DNA from: Choricystis sp. odSpoLacu1
Lineage: Eukaryota; Chlorophyta; Trebouxiophyceae
NCBI GenBank assembly: GCA_958009055.1
Contig: OY253655.1
Location: forward strand, 62,001 to 126,000
Direction: 5' to 3'
Length of the DNA: 64,000 nt
The notes beneath the pieces were generated by a model. The model ran no database searches and was not told the DNA's origin. It saw nothing but the letters and a program-made list of their open reading frames with translations. This document shows, piece after piece, positions 51,892-64,000 of this stretch (the stretch's first letter is position 1; the number at the start of each line of letters is the position of its first letter). The position numbers and the translations under genes are program-made.

Positions 51892-52288
51892 TCATTCTGC
51901 CCTCTTATCCGCGTCCCGCGGCGGCGGCGGCGGGGCCCGGGGGTCGATCTTCTCCACACGCCGCGCGCGCAGGGCCGCGTCATCGACCGGGCGTCCAGTG
52001 GTGGCGTCATCGCCCAGCGCGGCGGCGCGGGACAGGATGGCGGCGCCCACGACGGCGCAGGCGGCCATGCCGGCGACTGTGTGTGTGTGGGGGGGGGGGG
52101 GGGGGAGGAGAGGTGGGGTGAGTGGGGACGACGTTTTGTCAGAGGATAGAAAACGAGAGAGGCGACGTCATCCCGTTTTCTCCCGTCCCCCCATCTCTCC
52201 CTCTCTCGCCCCCAACACACGCGCCACGCGCACCCAGCGCGGTCGATTGGGTGCCTGCGACCCAGATTGAGCCGTCGATGGTTGGCAT
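51892..52288 (-). CDS. Small single-pass membrane protein (79 residues), unknown
   Basis: Exons 52234-52288 and 51892-52076 join in phase 1 (donor GTGCGC, acceptor CAG) into 79 codons. The protein starts MPTIDGSIWVAGTQ, has one membrane helix (ALVAGMAACAVVGAAILSRA), then a charged tail (ARRVEKIDPRAPPPPP) ending DADKRAE. Its size and shape are those of small organelle or ER membrane subunits, but I recognise no family. The 157-bp intron contains G17 (52089-52105) on the plus strand. It is divergent from DMAP1/SWC4 with 154 bp between starts. Confidence 0.6.
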
Positions 52289-52442
52289 TTGCTCGGGGAC
52301 GCACAGCACACGCGTTTTTCGCTCGGCAACGTTTTTTTGTGTGTGTGTGTGGAGCGAGAGTGCCAAAACGTCGACGTTTTTTTTGTTTATTGGTGGCGGA
52401 TTCGTCTAGAAAAAAAACGAACGAGCAGCCGCTCCTGCCCTC

Positions 52443-53952
52443 ATGTCGGATGCACGCGACGTGCTGGGCGTCCCCCGCGGCCCCACGGGGGCGGCCGCCG
52501 TCGTGGCCAAGATCGAGGCCGCGACCGCGGGCGACCGCGGGCGCGCGCCGCGACCGCGCGCGCCCGCGCGGCCGGCCGGCATGTCTCGCGAAGCGTTTGC
52601 TTTGTTGGACGGGTGAGTGAGAGAGAAGGGAGAGAGAAAGAGAGGCAAGGGAGGGGAAGACAAAAAACACGCGGACGCCAACGTCTCCCCGTTCCCACCC
52701 ACCCCACCACCCCAGCGCCCACCCAATCGCCCCGTCCGCCGCCGCCGCCGCCCTGAAAGCTGCCGGCGTGAAAGGCCCCAAACACAAGCGCACCTCCACC
52801 GCGCGGTCGGGGGTGACGTGGCAGTGGCGCGAGTTTGACAACGCGGCCCGTGCCGACGGGCTGCGCCTGTCCCACTGGACCAAGTGCCTGCGCCCCCCAC
52901 CCGGGGCGCCGGCGGGCACGGAGCCTGCCCCCGCGGATGGAGGGCGGCCGTACCCGTTTGCGGCGGCGAACATCCACCCCAAGTGCCTGCGCTACGACGA
53001 CGAAGAGTGGGGCGCCGTCGTCCCCGGCGACCCGTCCTGGACGCGGGCGGAGACGGACTACCTGATGGACGCGCTGGATGCGCACGGGCAGCGGTTTCAC
53101 GTGGTGGCGGACCGGTACAAGGTGCGTGGGTGGGAGAGAGAAGGGAGAGAGGGAAGACCCCGGCTGTTTGTTTGGTTGTCCCGTCTGACGCCGCTCAGTC
53201 CCCCCTCCCCGCACACCCACCCACAGTTCGAGGGCCCCCCTCGCACCCTGGAAGACATCAAGGACCGGTACTACGCCATCGCGCGCGCCCTGCTGACCAG
53301 CCGGGAGGGGGGGGCGGCAACGGCAGCGCGGCACGCGGTCGTGCGGGAGCCGTACTGCGGCCGCGCGGAGACCGAGAGGAAAGCTGCCGCCGACATGCTG
53401 CTCGCCCGCACCCCCGCCGACGACGCCCGCGACGCCGAGATTCTGGAGGCGGCTAAGAAGGTGGAGGCCGCCCGGCGCGCGGAGGCGGCAGCCGCGCGGC
53501 GGGCGGCGCCCGCGGCGGTGGGGGGCGGCGCGGCCGCGGCGGCCGCGTCGCCGGCGGCAACCCCCGACTCGTTCTTCCTGGCGCCCCTCGACTTTGGGCC
53601 GCCGCCCCCCCCGGGAACACCCTCCCTGTTTGACGCGGACGCCCGCCCCCACCGCCCCGCCCCCGGGGCCGAGTCGCGCGCCGCCTCTGCGCGCGCGGCG
53701 GGCGACGCGCAGACCGCGCGCGCGGGGGGACCCCGCGCCGCCAAAGCCTTGGACGCCGCCCTCGCCGAACTCGGCCTGTCGGCCGCGGGGCCGAGTGTGA
53801 CCACCCGGGCCACGTGTGGCGCCTGGCTGGCGCTGCGGCTGGAGTTGTTGTCCATGCTTGAATCGAAGAGGAAGCTGACGTCGCGCCTGGCGGATGAAGG
53901 GCGCGGCAAGCGGGCGCCTGCGCGGCGGCCGCCGGCCCGGTATGAAGGGTGA
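52443..53952 (+). CDS. SWC4: DMAP1/SWC4 chromatin remodelling subunit
   Basis: Exons 52443-52612, 52716-53121 and 53227-53952 join in phase to 433 residues. DMAP1/SWC4 is shared by the SWR1 (H2A.Z exchange) and NuA4/TIP60 acetyltransferase complexes. The start MSDARDVLGVPR and the block TWQWREFDNAARADGLRLSHW match the family N-terminus. The SANT domain is SWTRAETDYLMDALDAHGQRFHVVADRY, continued after intron 2 as GPPRTLEDIKDRYYAIARAL. The C-terminal helix (TRATCGAWLALRLELLSMLE) is the DMAP1 conserved region. The linker is Ala/Pro-rich. The next gene, ProRS, starts 210 bp downstream on the same strand. Confidence 0.92.
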
Positions 53953-54162
53953 GGAAGGTGTGTCTAGGGGTCTGTTTTGTTTATCGAGTGTGTGCAAACA
54001 CGCGGGTGTGGCGGAGCGCTGTTTTTTGATCAGTGAGAGGGGGTGGAAAACCGACGCGGCCGCGACGACTCTCGCCCTCACAACGTCGTGTTTTTTCTTC
54101 TTCTCAAACGCCCGCCTCTCTGTTCCTTTCCCTCCCCTCCCCTCCCTCCCGCTCGCTCATCC

Positions 54163-56150
54163 ATGGACGACCCGGTGGTGCGTCGCCCACAATCGGGGGG
54201 GCGTGATTGAGGCGCGAGCCAGCGACACGCGCGCGCGGCCTGCCGCGCCCCCATTCCTCCTTTTTACACTCCCCGCCACGGCGGCGGGGGCGGGGTCGCG
54301 CGCCTCGCCCACTGCACACGCTGTTGAGATTGTGGGCGTTGCGGTCGGGGCGGCACGAAGAAAAAAAGCCTCTAACCCACACTTCCCCCCTCCCCTCCCC
54401 CACAGGCCGCGGCCGCAGACGCGGTCTCCAACCTGGCCGTCGCCGACGCGCCGCCCCCCGCCAAGCCCAAGAAGGACAAGCCCAAGAAAGAGAAGAAGGA
54501 GAAGCCGCCCCAGGGCCAGGGCGGCGGCGGCGCAGGTGGCAAGAAGACGAAACTGGGTCTCTCTGCGTCCAAGACTGAAAACTTTCCAGACTGGTACACC
54601 GAGACCCTGCTCGAGTCTGAAATGATCTCCTACTACGATGTGTCGGGGTGCTACATCCTGCGCCCGTGGGCGTTTGCAATTTGGGAGGCGATTCAGGACC
54701 ACTTCGGCGGCGCGATCAAAAAGCTGGGCGTGCAGAACGCCTACTTCCCCCTCTTTGTGACCGCCGACCGCCTCAACACCGAGAAAGACCACGTGGAAGG
54801 TTTTTCGGCTGAAGTGGCGTGGGTGACGAAGAGCGGCACATCTGAGCTGGAGAGGCCGATTGCCATTCGGCCGACCTCTGAAACAGTCATGTACCCCTAC
54901 TTTGCCACGTGGACGCGCTCCCACCGCGACCTGCCCCTCCGCCTCAACCAGTGGACCAACGTGGTGAGGTGGGAGTTCAAGCACCCGACCCCCTTTATTC
55001 GGACGCGCGAGTTTTTGTGGCAGGAGGGGCACACCGCGTTTGCGGACGCGCCCTCTGCTGAACAAGAGGTGTTCGACATTCTGAACCTGTACACGTCTGT
55101 GTATGAGGATTTGTTGGCGGTGCCGGTCGTCAAAGGTAGGAAGTCGGAGGCTGAGAAGTTCGCGGGCGCCGCGTTCACGACGAGCTTGGAGGCCTACATT
55201 CCCGCGGCCGGGCGTGGCGTGCAGGGTGCCACGTCCCACCACCTGGGCCAAAACTTTTCCAAAATGTTTGGCATCGAGTTTGAGGCGGAGGACGGGGGGA
55301 AACGGTTTGCGTGGCAGGTGAGAGAGAGAGAGGGAGAGGGAGAGAGGCGGTGAGGTTTGGGGTGGGGGTGGGGGGGGCACTCGGTGGTGTCTCACCCTTC
55401 AACCCCCTCACACCCGACCCCCCCCCCCCCCCCCACACCCCCACCCCCACCCCCCAGAACTCGTGGGGCCTGTCCACCCGCTCCATCGGGGTCTGCGTCA
55501 TGGCGCACGGCGACGACAAAGGCATGGTGATGCCGCCCAGGGTGGCCCCCGTCCAGGTGGTCGCCATCCCGATCATCAACTCCAGGATGGCCCCCGCAGA
55601 CGTGGCGGCACTCACCGCTCAAGCGGAGGCCCTGGCGACCGCGTCTGGAGCTCGGTCCAGGGTGGACGACCGCCAGAACTACACGCCCGGATGGAAGTAC
55701 GCGCACTGGGAGACCAAGGGCGTCCCCATCCGCCTGGAACTCGGCCCCCGCGACATGGAGGGCCGGGTGTGCGTGCTGGCTCGCCGCGACACGGGGGCCA
55801 AGGAGACGGTGGGCTGGGCCGACGTCGGCGCGCGCGTGCCCGCGCTGCTTGACGAGATCCAGGCTGACATGCTGGCCGCCCGCCGGGCCGAGCTGGAGGA
55901 GTGCATTGAACAAACAACCACCTGGGAAGGGTTCACGGCCGCCCTGGGGCGGCGGCACGCGGTGCTGGCGCCGTGGGCGGATGAGAAGGAGATCGAGGAG
56001 GATGTGCGGAAACGCTCCGCCACCGCCGACGCGATGGGCGCCAAAACGCTGTGCATCCCCCTGGAACAGCCGCCGCTGCCCGAGGGCACGCTGTGCTTTG
56101 CGTCGGGCAAGCCCGCCAAGAACTGGGCGCTGTGGGGGCGGTCGTACTGA
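54163..56150 (+). CDS. Prolyl-tRNA synthetase, eukaryotic/archaeal type
   Basis: Exons 54163-54177 (five codons, MDDPV), 54406-55317 and 55458-56150 join in phase 0 to 539 residues. Class IIa synthetase charging tRNA-Pro. A Lys/Pro-rich N-terminal extension precedes the core [20 protein letters not shown]. Motif 1 is in [18 protein letters not shown]. Motif 2 is [20 protein letters not shown], with the preceding [12 protein letters not shown] (TxE loop). Motif 3 is [19 protein letters not shown]. The anticodon-binding domain (VQVVAIPII) and the C-terminal domain ending in Tyr (WALWGRSY) mark the archaeal/eukaryotic type. The five-codon first exon is required for an ATG start and is supported by the GTGCGT donor and phase. 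Confidence 0.93.
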
Positions 56151-56388
56151 GTGTGGAGGGGGTGCCGCTTTTTTCATTCTTCTGCCCCCCCCCCCCACAC
56201 ACTCTCCCCTCCCCCTCCCCCCCCCTTTCGCGCGCGCTGCAAGAGAAAAGGGAGGCGGAGGAAAGGACGAGAGGCAGTGAAGCCATTCAGTAAAAAACAA
56301 ATTCCTTTTTCTTTCGTGCGTGTTTCAGACAGCCAAGTGCGCTCCGCTCTCCCCGCTCCCCACCCATCCTCTCTCTCTCCCATCCTCT

Positions 56389-57892
56389 TCACAGTGCCCC
56401 AAACATCGGGTTGGCCAGCGCCGACTGCAGCAACCCCCCACCCTCCGCCAGGTCGGCCCCGGTGGGGGCGCCCTCGGCGTCGGCGGGGGGCAGCTCCAGC
56501 GCGGCGTCGTCGCCGTCGCCGGTGTGCTCAAACCCAGCCAACCTCAAAAACTCGACCGCCCCCTCCACCGAGAACACGCGCCCCGCCAGCGCCGCGTTGG
56601 CCAGGCGCAGGCGCCGGTACTTGGCCTCCCCCGGGTGGGACGCCGCGTTGGCCAGCAGCTTGAGCATGGTCTCGCACGCGGCCGTGAAACCCGCCTCCTT
56701 CCCCTCGGCCACCATTTTTTTCTTCATGCTCACCAACACCTCCCGCTGCTTGGCCAGCGTGGACACCCGCTTCACGGGCAGCCGGTGGGCCGCCTCAGCC
56801 GCCGCCTTGGCGGCCGCCTTGTCCGCTTCCGCGGCCTCGCGCGCCGCCTTCTCCTCCGGCGCCTCTTCCTCCGGCAGCCCCAGCCTGCGCCGCCGCGCTT
56901 TCCGGTCCTCCTCCAGCTTGGCCCGCAACCGCTCCCTCGCCCTCGCCTCCTCCTCCTTCTCGATGCGGCGCAGCTCAGCGTTGCGCCGCAGTTCGGCGTC
57001 CTTGGCGTCGCGCTGCGCTTTGAGCAGCTCCTTGCCCGCGCGCACGCGCGCCGCCTCCCTCTCTTTCGCCAGCACCCTCTCCTCCGCCTCCCGCCTGGCC
57101 TTGGCTCTGGCCAGCAGCTCCGCCGCCGCCGCCTCCTTTTCAGCGGGCGTCAGCTTGGGCTTGACGGTGGAGGCGCGGACGAGGAGAGGGGCATCGATGT
57201 CGTCATCGTCAGCGTGGGACTCCAGCCAGGCCACCCCCCCCTCCACCCCGCCCCCGCCGTAGTGCAGGGCGCGCACGGCGCGGGGGCGGGGGAAGCCCAT
57301 GGCCTCCAGGGTGGCCAGCGCGTCGGCGTCGACGGGGGGTTCGACCAGAGGGGAGTCGTTGTCGGCGGCGTTTTCGCCACCCTCCGTCGTTTTGGCCTTA
57401 TTTTTGTCCCCCAGCCCAAACTCGGCCCTCGCCGCCGCCTCCACCTCCGCGGCCGCCTCCTTCATCTGGGCCTCCGTGTCCATGGGGGTGGCTGCGTCCG
57501 CCGTGCGGTCGACGTAGTTGGCGTGGCCGGTGCGCTTGGTGTGCAGGTCGCGCTCAGTGTCGGTGCGACAGGGTTTGCCGCAGTCGGTGCAGACCTGTGA
57601 GTGGGGGAGTGGGTGGGTGGGTGATGAGAGAGAGAGCGGGACACCCCACCATTCGATCGCAGCGTCGCCCCTCTGCCCCCCCGCCTGGGCTCTCTCCCCT
57701 CCCCCACCCCCACCCAGGGTCAGAGGCGATGAGACACCCTTCCCACACACCCACACAACTCACCATCTGGGTCACCGCCTCCTCCGACTCCTCAAAGCGC
57801 GAGTGCCCCGTCGCTTCGCCGTGGTCCTGGGCTTCTGCGACCGACTTGAGGGCGGCGCCACACTCGGCGCAGCGCAGGGAAAGGGCGGCCAT
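56389..57892 (-). CDS. C2H2-type zinc finger, UBA and PUB domain protein
   Basis: Exons 57764-57892 and 56389-57594 join in phase 0 to 444 residues. Two similar zinc-binding units open the protein: [23 protein letters not shown], split from [23 protein letters not shown] exactly by the intron. A UBA domain follows ([27 protein letters not shown]), then a long Ala/Glu/Arg/Lys-rich coiled coil. A C-terminal PUB domain comes last ([50 protein letters not shown]). UBA binds ubiquitin and PUB binds the tail of the AAA ATPase Cdc48/p97, so this is probably an adaptor in ubiquitin-dependent extraction. It is convergent with ProRS and divergent from beta-tubulin. Confidence 0.88.
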
Positions 57893-58071
57893 TGGGAGTG
57901 GAGAGGGTGGAGTGGGTGCGTGCGTGCGTGTGTGTGCGGGCGCCCGCAAGAGAGCGATGGTTGTGTTATTTTTTTTTTCTCCTTCGCTCGCGTTTCTCTC
58001 TCGCTCACTCTTCTCTTCGTCTTCTCTGCCTTTTCGCCTCTGCCCACCCTCCACCACCCCATCCACCCACC

Positions 58072-60151
<2,080 letters not shown>

Positions 60152-60612
60152 GAGAGGAGGAAGAGTCGCGCCTCTTTTTTCTTCTTCTTTTCGCCCCTCT
60201 TCTTCCCTCCCCCTGTTTCCCACCCCCCCTGTCCCCAACCATCCATGCGTCTGCTGGCGCGCCGCCGCGTGGTGTGTGCTCCTGTGTGGGGGGCCCCACC
60301 GCCTGCGTCGCGGCGCGGTGGAGCTGGTTCGTGTGTGGGGGGGGGGAGGGGGGAGGAGAGGGAGAGGGAGAGAGGGACGCGCCGTCGCGCGCGCGCGTTT
60401 TCTTCTTCACAAAGCCACACTTGTTGGGGGGGCGTTTTTTTAACACCACAATTCGCTCGCGGCACGCTGGCACAAACACCACGAGCCGCCGCGCCGCACA
60501 ACGGCGGCGCGGGCTGGTCTTTTTTCGTGTGTAAACCAAGACAAAAAAATGACCTTCTGTCGACGACGAAAACATATCACACGTGGGATCAAAAAAACGC
60601 GGCACCCATTCG
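60152..60612. other. Intergenic region between beta-tubulin and rhomboid gene
   Basis: 461 bp between same-strand genes. It holds a purine tract (60330-60375), AT-richer sequence near the rhomboid start, and TGTAA at 60530-60534, which could serve the tubulin gene although it is 380 bp from its stop. No gene is seen. Confidence 0.3.
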
Positions 60613-61362
60613 ATGCTGCGCGCCGCGCTGGCCTCCCTGGCCGCCCGCTCCCCCGCCCCGCGTGGCGGCGGCGTGCGCCACGTGTCCTTCCTCACGTTCC
60701 CCCGTCGCGGCGGCTATGTCCCCCCAGACACCGCCCTGTATTCCCTTCTTGCTGCCAACGCGGCCGGCTTTGTCGCCTGGAAAACCTCGCCCTCCCTCTC
60801 CGCCCGCCACGGCGTCGTCTCCGCCTCCTCCCTGGCCTCGGGTCGGGTGTGGACGCTGCTGACGTCCGCCTTTTCGCACGCCGACGGGCGCCACCTGGCC
60901 GTGAACGCGATCACCCTCTACTTTTTCGGGCGCGGCGTCGCGCACTCGTTTGGCGGGCGCTACCTTCTGACCCTCTACGCGGCCGCCGGGGTCGCTGGCT
61001 CGGCCGCTCACGTGGCGGCCTCAACGTGGCGGTGTCGGTCCCTGCCGCCATACTACCGCCGCGCGTGCGTGTCCTCCGCGCCGGGCGCGCTGGGCGCGTC
61101 TTGCGCGGTCAACGGCATCGTGGCGTTGTCGTGTCTCACCTGGCCGCGCGCCATGGTGTACTTGTGGGGCGTGCTCCTCGTCCCTGCCGCCGTGCTGGGC
61201 GGCCTCTACATCGCGCAAGACCTTATAGGCGTGCTGAATGACGGGCAGCAGCGGCCGCGCGGCGGCGGGGGTGTCGCCCACGCCGGCCACCTCGGCGGCG
61301 CGGCGGTGGGAGTGGCCGCCTGGGCGCTGGCGCGGCGGCGGGGGCGGCTGCCGCGGTGGTGA
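60613..61362 (+). CDS. Mitochondrial-type rhomboid serine protease (RBL12/PARL-like) with GASC active-site motif
   Basis: A single exon of 249 residues from ATG 60613. The basic, Ala/Arg-rich N-terminus (MLRAALASLAARSPAPRGGG) looks mitochondrial. The rhomboid core shows RVWTLLTSAFSHADGRHLAVN, ITLYFFGRGVAHSFGGRYLL, then LGASCAVNGIVAL carrying the catalytic Ser, and AHAGHLGGAAVGVAAWAL with the catalytic His. Family members usually read G-x-S-G, while this one has Cys after the Ser. The membrane topology and the tail (RRRGRLPRW) match plant RBL12-type mitochondrial rhomboids. The role is intramembrane cleavage of inner-membrane proteins. Confidence 0.88.
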   Translation: MLRAALASLAARSPAPRGGGVRHVSFLTFPRRGGYVPPDTALYSLLAANAAGFVAWKTSPSLSARHGVVSASSLASGRVWTLLTSAFSHADGRHLAVNAITLYFFGRGVAHSFGGRYLLTLYAAAGVAGSAAHVAASTWRCRSLPPYYRRACVSSAPGALGASCAVNGIVALSCLTWPRAMVYLWGVLLVPAAVLGGLYIAQDLIGVLNDGQQRPRGGGGVAHAGHLGGAAVGVAAWALARRRGRLPRW

Positions 61363-61499
61363 TGTATGTGGGTTGTGTTTCAATTTTTTTTGCAAACTAG
61401 GGGACCTCACGTGCTAGAATTTTCAACAGAAAACGGGCCGAGGCGGCGACGCACGACCGCCCGACAAACAACAACAACAAAAACAGTGCTTCTCCCTCG

Positions 61500-62571
61500 T
61501 CACGCCTCCCTCACCGCCGCCCCCACCTCGTCCGCAAACTGGGCCACCACCGCCTCATACTCGGCCGGGTGCACCCTCAGGTGTTCGCAGTGGGGGGAGT
61601 CAAAGGCGTGCACGCCGCCGACGCGGCCGCCCGCCGCCGCGCGCGCGGACGCAAACGCTGTCACCTCCGCCGCCGGGATCAACGCGTCATGCACCGCGTA
61701 CGCGAATGTCAGAGGGGCGTCAGCAGGCAGGATGGCTTCGTCCGGCCTTTCCCACGCGGTCCAGGCGGCGTTCAGGCGAGACGCGTTGAGGCGAAGGAGG
61801 GCTGACAGCGGTGTGCGCGCGGCGGCCACGCTCACCCGTCGCCTCTCCCCCACGCCGGCCGCGGGCTCGCCCGCCAGGGCGGCCACCACGCCCCGGGCCG
61901 CCATGTCGGAGGTGACACGGGCGGGGCAGGAGTCGAGCAGGGCGCCGCGGAAGGTGAGAGTCGGCGTGTGTGTGCCGCTGCCAGCGCGGCGTGCGGCCGC
62001 TTGCCTGGCCAGCAGCGTGCCCGCCAACAAAAAGCCAGCATTGGAGAACACGTGGGCCACGATGCCGCCGTCGCTGGCGCTGTCAGCCAGCGCGTCCGCT
62101 GCGGCGGCGGCGAACGCGTCGGCGGCCGCGTCGACGCGCCACGGCAGGAGCGATGCTGAAACAGACGGCCGCGCGGCCAGCGTGGGGTGGCCCAGCCCCG
62201 CCCACACCGCTTCATACTTGGCCAGATCCTTGTCGCGGGCGCCCAGCCAGCCAAACAGGATGACGAGGGGGGCGGTGGAGGAGGAAGGGGAGGGTGTGTG
62301 GCGCAGGCGGTCGGAGAGCAGCGCACGGCGGGGTGGGGTGGGCGGTGGGGACGGGTGCACGCTGCCGAAAGGTGTGTGTGTGTGTGAGTGAGTATGTTTG
62401 TTTGCTGTGCTTTGCGGTCGCCCACCCCCCCTCTCCTTTTCCTTCACACGCTCACCGTGCAGCCGCGCACGGCGCGACCGCGCGCGGCGGCGCGCGCGGC
62501 GGCGGCGGCGGCGCCCCCCGCCGCGCCGCGGTCGACAGCACGGTCACCGCTGGGCGACGGCTGGCCAGCAT
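61500..62571 (-). CDS. TMEM53/DUF829 alpha/beta-hydrolase-like protein
   Basis: Exons 62456-62571 and 61500-62361 join in phase to 325 residues. Exon 1 is an Arg/Ala/Pro-rich targeting peptide (MLASRRPAVTVLSTAARRGA). The domain starts APLVILFGWLGARDKDLAKY, the DUF829 signature, with GIVAHVFSNAGFLLAG as the nucleophile-elbow region. FRGALLDSCPA follows, then LTFAYAVHDALIPAAEVTAF (charge-relay Asp region) and FDSPHCEHLRVHPAEYEAVV (catalytic His region). TMEM53 proteins are found at the ER and nuclear envelope, and plant DUF829 members are often organellar. The substrate is unknown. It is convergent with the rhomboid gene and divergent from eIF3b. Confidence 0.88.
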
Positions 62572-62801
62572 AGCTGGCGTAGGCCCGCTGGCCGCGTTGG
62601 GAGAGGGCGATTGGAAACACAAACGAAAACAAACGCTGTCTCTTCTGTGCCTACACCGACGCTCGACGGCTCTTCTTCTTCGATTCACACCCTTTTTCTT
62701 TTCCGCTCGGGGCAAAGAGCGCGACCGTCCCCAGTTTTCCACACACACACACACACGGTCCCTCCTTTCTCTCCCGTCACCCACCAAAAACACAAGCAAC
62801 C

Positions 62802-63993
62802 ATGGTGGGCCCGCCCGAGCTCGCGCCGGACGAGGCGAAACTCTTCGTCGGCCAGCCCGAGGGCTTCCCCCTGGGCGGGTTCGACCTGGAGGACGTCATG
62901 CTGCCTGAAGGCGACGACATGGGCATCCCCTCCGACGACGGGGACGGCAGCGAGGAGGAGGTGGCGCCCGAGAGCGGGTTTGCGAGCGTGATTGGTGAGT
63001 GGGAGAGAGAGAGCGGGCTGTGCGGCAGTGCTGCGCCTCTGCGTGCCGCCTCCTGCCCGCGCCCACCGCCTCACTGCGCGCGTACCAATGCGGCACCGCT
63101 CGATGGCGGGGTGGGGAGGCGTGATCGGGGGGGAGGGTGGGGGGTGTGTGCGCGGCGCCACTCGTCGCTGGGCCGCCGGTGGCGTGCGCTCACCGTGTTT
63201 CCCCCTCCCCCTTCCCCAGTCGTCGACAACCTGCCCCAAGTCCCCCCCGAGAAGTTTGACAAGCTGTGCACTGTCGTCAAGAAGATCTTTAGCCAGATCG
63301 GCCCGATCGCGGACGGTGAGCAAGAGAGAGAAACGCTCGGGAGTTGGAAAACAAACACGCCGATTAGCCGGTCGGGGGAGGCGCGGCCCGCCGCGCCCCC
63401 CACCACGCTCCCCCCGCGACGACAACGAAACAAGAGAGAGATTGAGCAACACTCACCTTCCCTCCACCCACCCACACCCACACTTTCAGACGGATTCTCC
63501 ATGCCAGCCGACCCCTCCACCTCCCTCACCAAAGGCTTCGCCTTCCTCGAGTTTGCCGACCCGGGCGCCGCCGCCGCAGCCGTCGACCACGCCAACGGCT
63601 ACAAGCTGGACAAGGCCCACACGCTGGCGGTGAACCGATTCGATGACGTCGCGCGCTATGCCGCCGTCCCGGACGCGTACGCCCCCCCTCCCCCGCGCGA
63701 GTACACGCCCTCCGAAAATCTGCAGGCCTGGATGCTGGACCGGCGGGGGCGGGACCAGTTTGCGATTCGGTATGGCGATGAGACGGAGGTCCTGTGGAAT
63801 GACGCGGCACGGCGGGGGGTGGAGCCCGCCTACGCGCGCTCCTTCTGGTCGGACGCATTCGTCATGTGGTCCCCTCGCGGCTCCTACCTGGCCACCGTGC
63901 ACCGGCAGGGGGTGGCGGTGTGGGGGGGGGGCTCCTTTGAGCGGCTGCAGCGGTACGCGCACCCGGGCGTCACGCGCGTTGATTTTTCACCTG
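62802..63993 (+). CDS. EIF3B: Eukaryotic translation initiation factor 3 subunit B, N-terminal part (3' end outside window)
   Basis: Exons 62802-62994, 63220-63315 and 63490 to about 63993, where TCACCTG|GTGAGAA at the window edge is a donor. eIF3b (Prt1) is the scaffold of the eIF3 complex on the 40S ribosome. An acidic N-terminus (EDVMLPEGDDMGIPSDDGDG) leads into the RRM: SVIVVDNLPQVPPEKFDKL, FSQIGPI, LTKGFAFLEFADPGAAAAAV and HTLAVNRFDDVARY. The beta-propeller begins next: WMLDRRGRDQFAIRYGDETEV, WSDAFVMWSPRGSYLATVHRQGVAVWGG. The rest of the propeller lies beyond the window. It is divergent from the TMEM53-type gene, with 230 bp between starts. Confidence 0.94.
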
Positions 63994-64000
63994 GTGAGAA

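Overview
The window is nuclear DNA of a photosynthetic eukaryote, most likely a green alga (Chlorophyta). It is very GC-rich, and its proteins are dominated by Ala, Arg, Gly and Pro. Genes carry short GT-AG introns, and both plastid genes (Alb3-type insertase, FtsZ1, fibrillin, plastid pyrophosphatase, plastid SlyD-like FKBP) and typical eukaryotic genes (beta-tubulin, eIF3b, IRE1, nicastrin, CCZ1, RAD18, NOL6) are present. The chlorophyte-type polyadenylation pentamer TGTAA follows several genes. The species cannot be named from this window. I resolved 35 protein-coding genes, two of them cut by the window edges. I saw no rRNA, tRNA, CRISPR array or recognisable transposase.

Layout. 1-8 kb: PP2C phosphatase (-), gamma-tubulin-complex-like protein (+), an SPX-RING-phosphatase-phosphatase fusion (-), and a signal-peptide membrane protein (-). 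8-20 kb: LSM5 (+), Alb3/YidC insertase (-), unknown membrane protein (+), RsmH (-), pterin-4a-carbinolamine dehydratase (+), thioredoxin-fold protein (-), TLC-domain protein (+), nicastrin (+). 19-33 kb: Ala-rich coiled coil (-), plastid soluble pyrophosphatase (+), H+-pyrophosphatase (-), P450-reductase-like flavoprotein (+), FtsZ1 (-), AsnRS (+). 33-48 kb: LEA-like protein (-), fibrillin (+), DEAD-box helicase (+), SlyD-like FKBP (-), CCZ1 (+), NOL6/Utp22 (-), IRE1 with zinc fingers (+). 48-64 kb: NFKBIL1-like (-), RAD18 (+), a 79-residue membrane protein (-), DMAP1/SWC4 (+), ProRS (+), zinc finger-UBA-PUB protein (-), beta-tubulin (+), rhomboid (+), TMEM53-type hydrolase (-), eIF3b (+, cut).

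Organisation. Neighbouring genes almost always alternate strand (29 of 34 adjacent pairs), so the window is a chain of short shared 5' regions and short convergent 3' regions. There are no operons and little functional clustering. One exception is the pair of unrelated pyrophosphatases lying tail to tail at 21.6-26.1 kb.

The most novel item is the four-domain protein at 3849-6667. It joins a phosphate-sensing SPX domain, a C3HC4 RING finger, an FCP1/NIF-type HAD phosphatase and a PHOSPHO1/PECP1-type HAD phosphatase. Second is an IRE1 kinase/RNase ending in two CCCH zinc fingers.

A caution: seven otherwise well-conserved genes (RsmH, nicastrin, DEAD-box helicase, CCZ1, NOL6, IRE1, RAD18) change reading frame, nearly always inside homopolymers or GC dinucleotide runs. 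Beta-tubulin also carries one in-frame TAG. Base-calling or assembly error is the simplest explanation for the frame changes, but it needs reads to settle.
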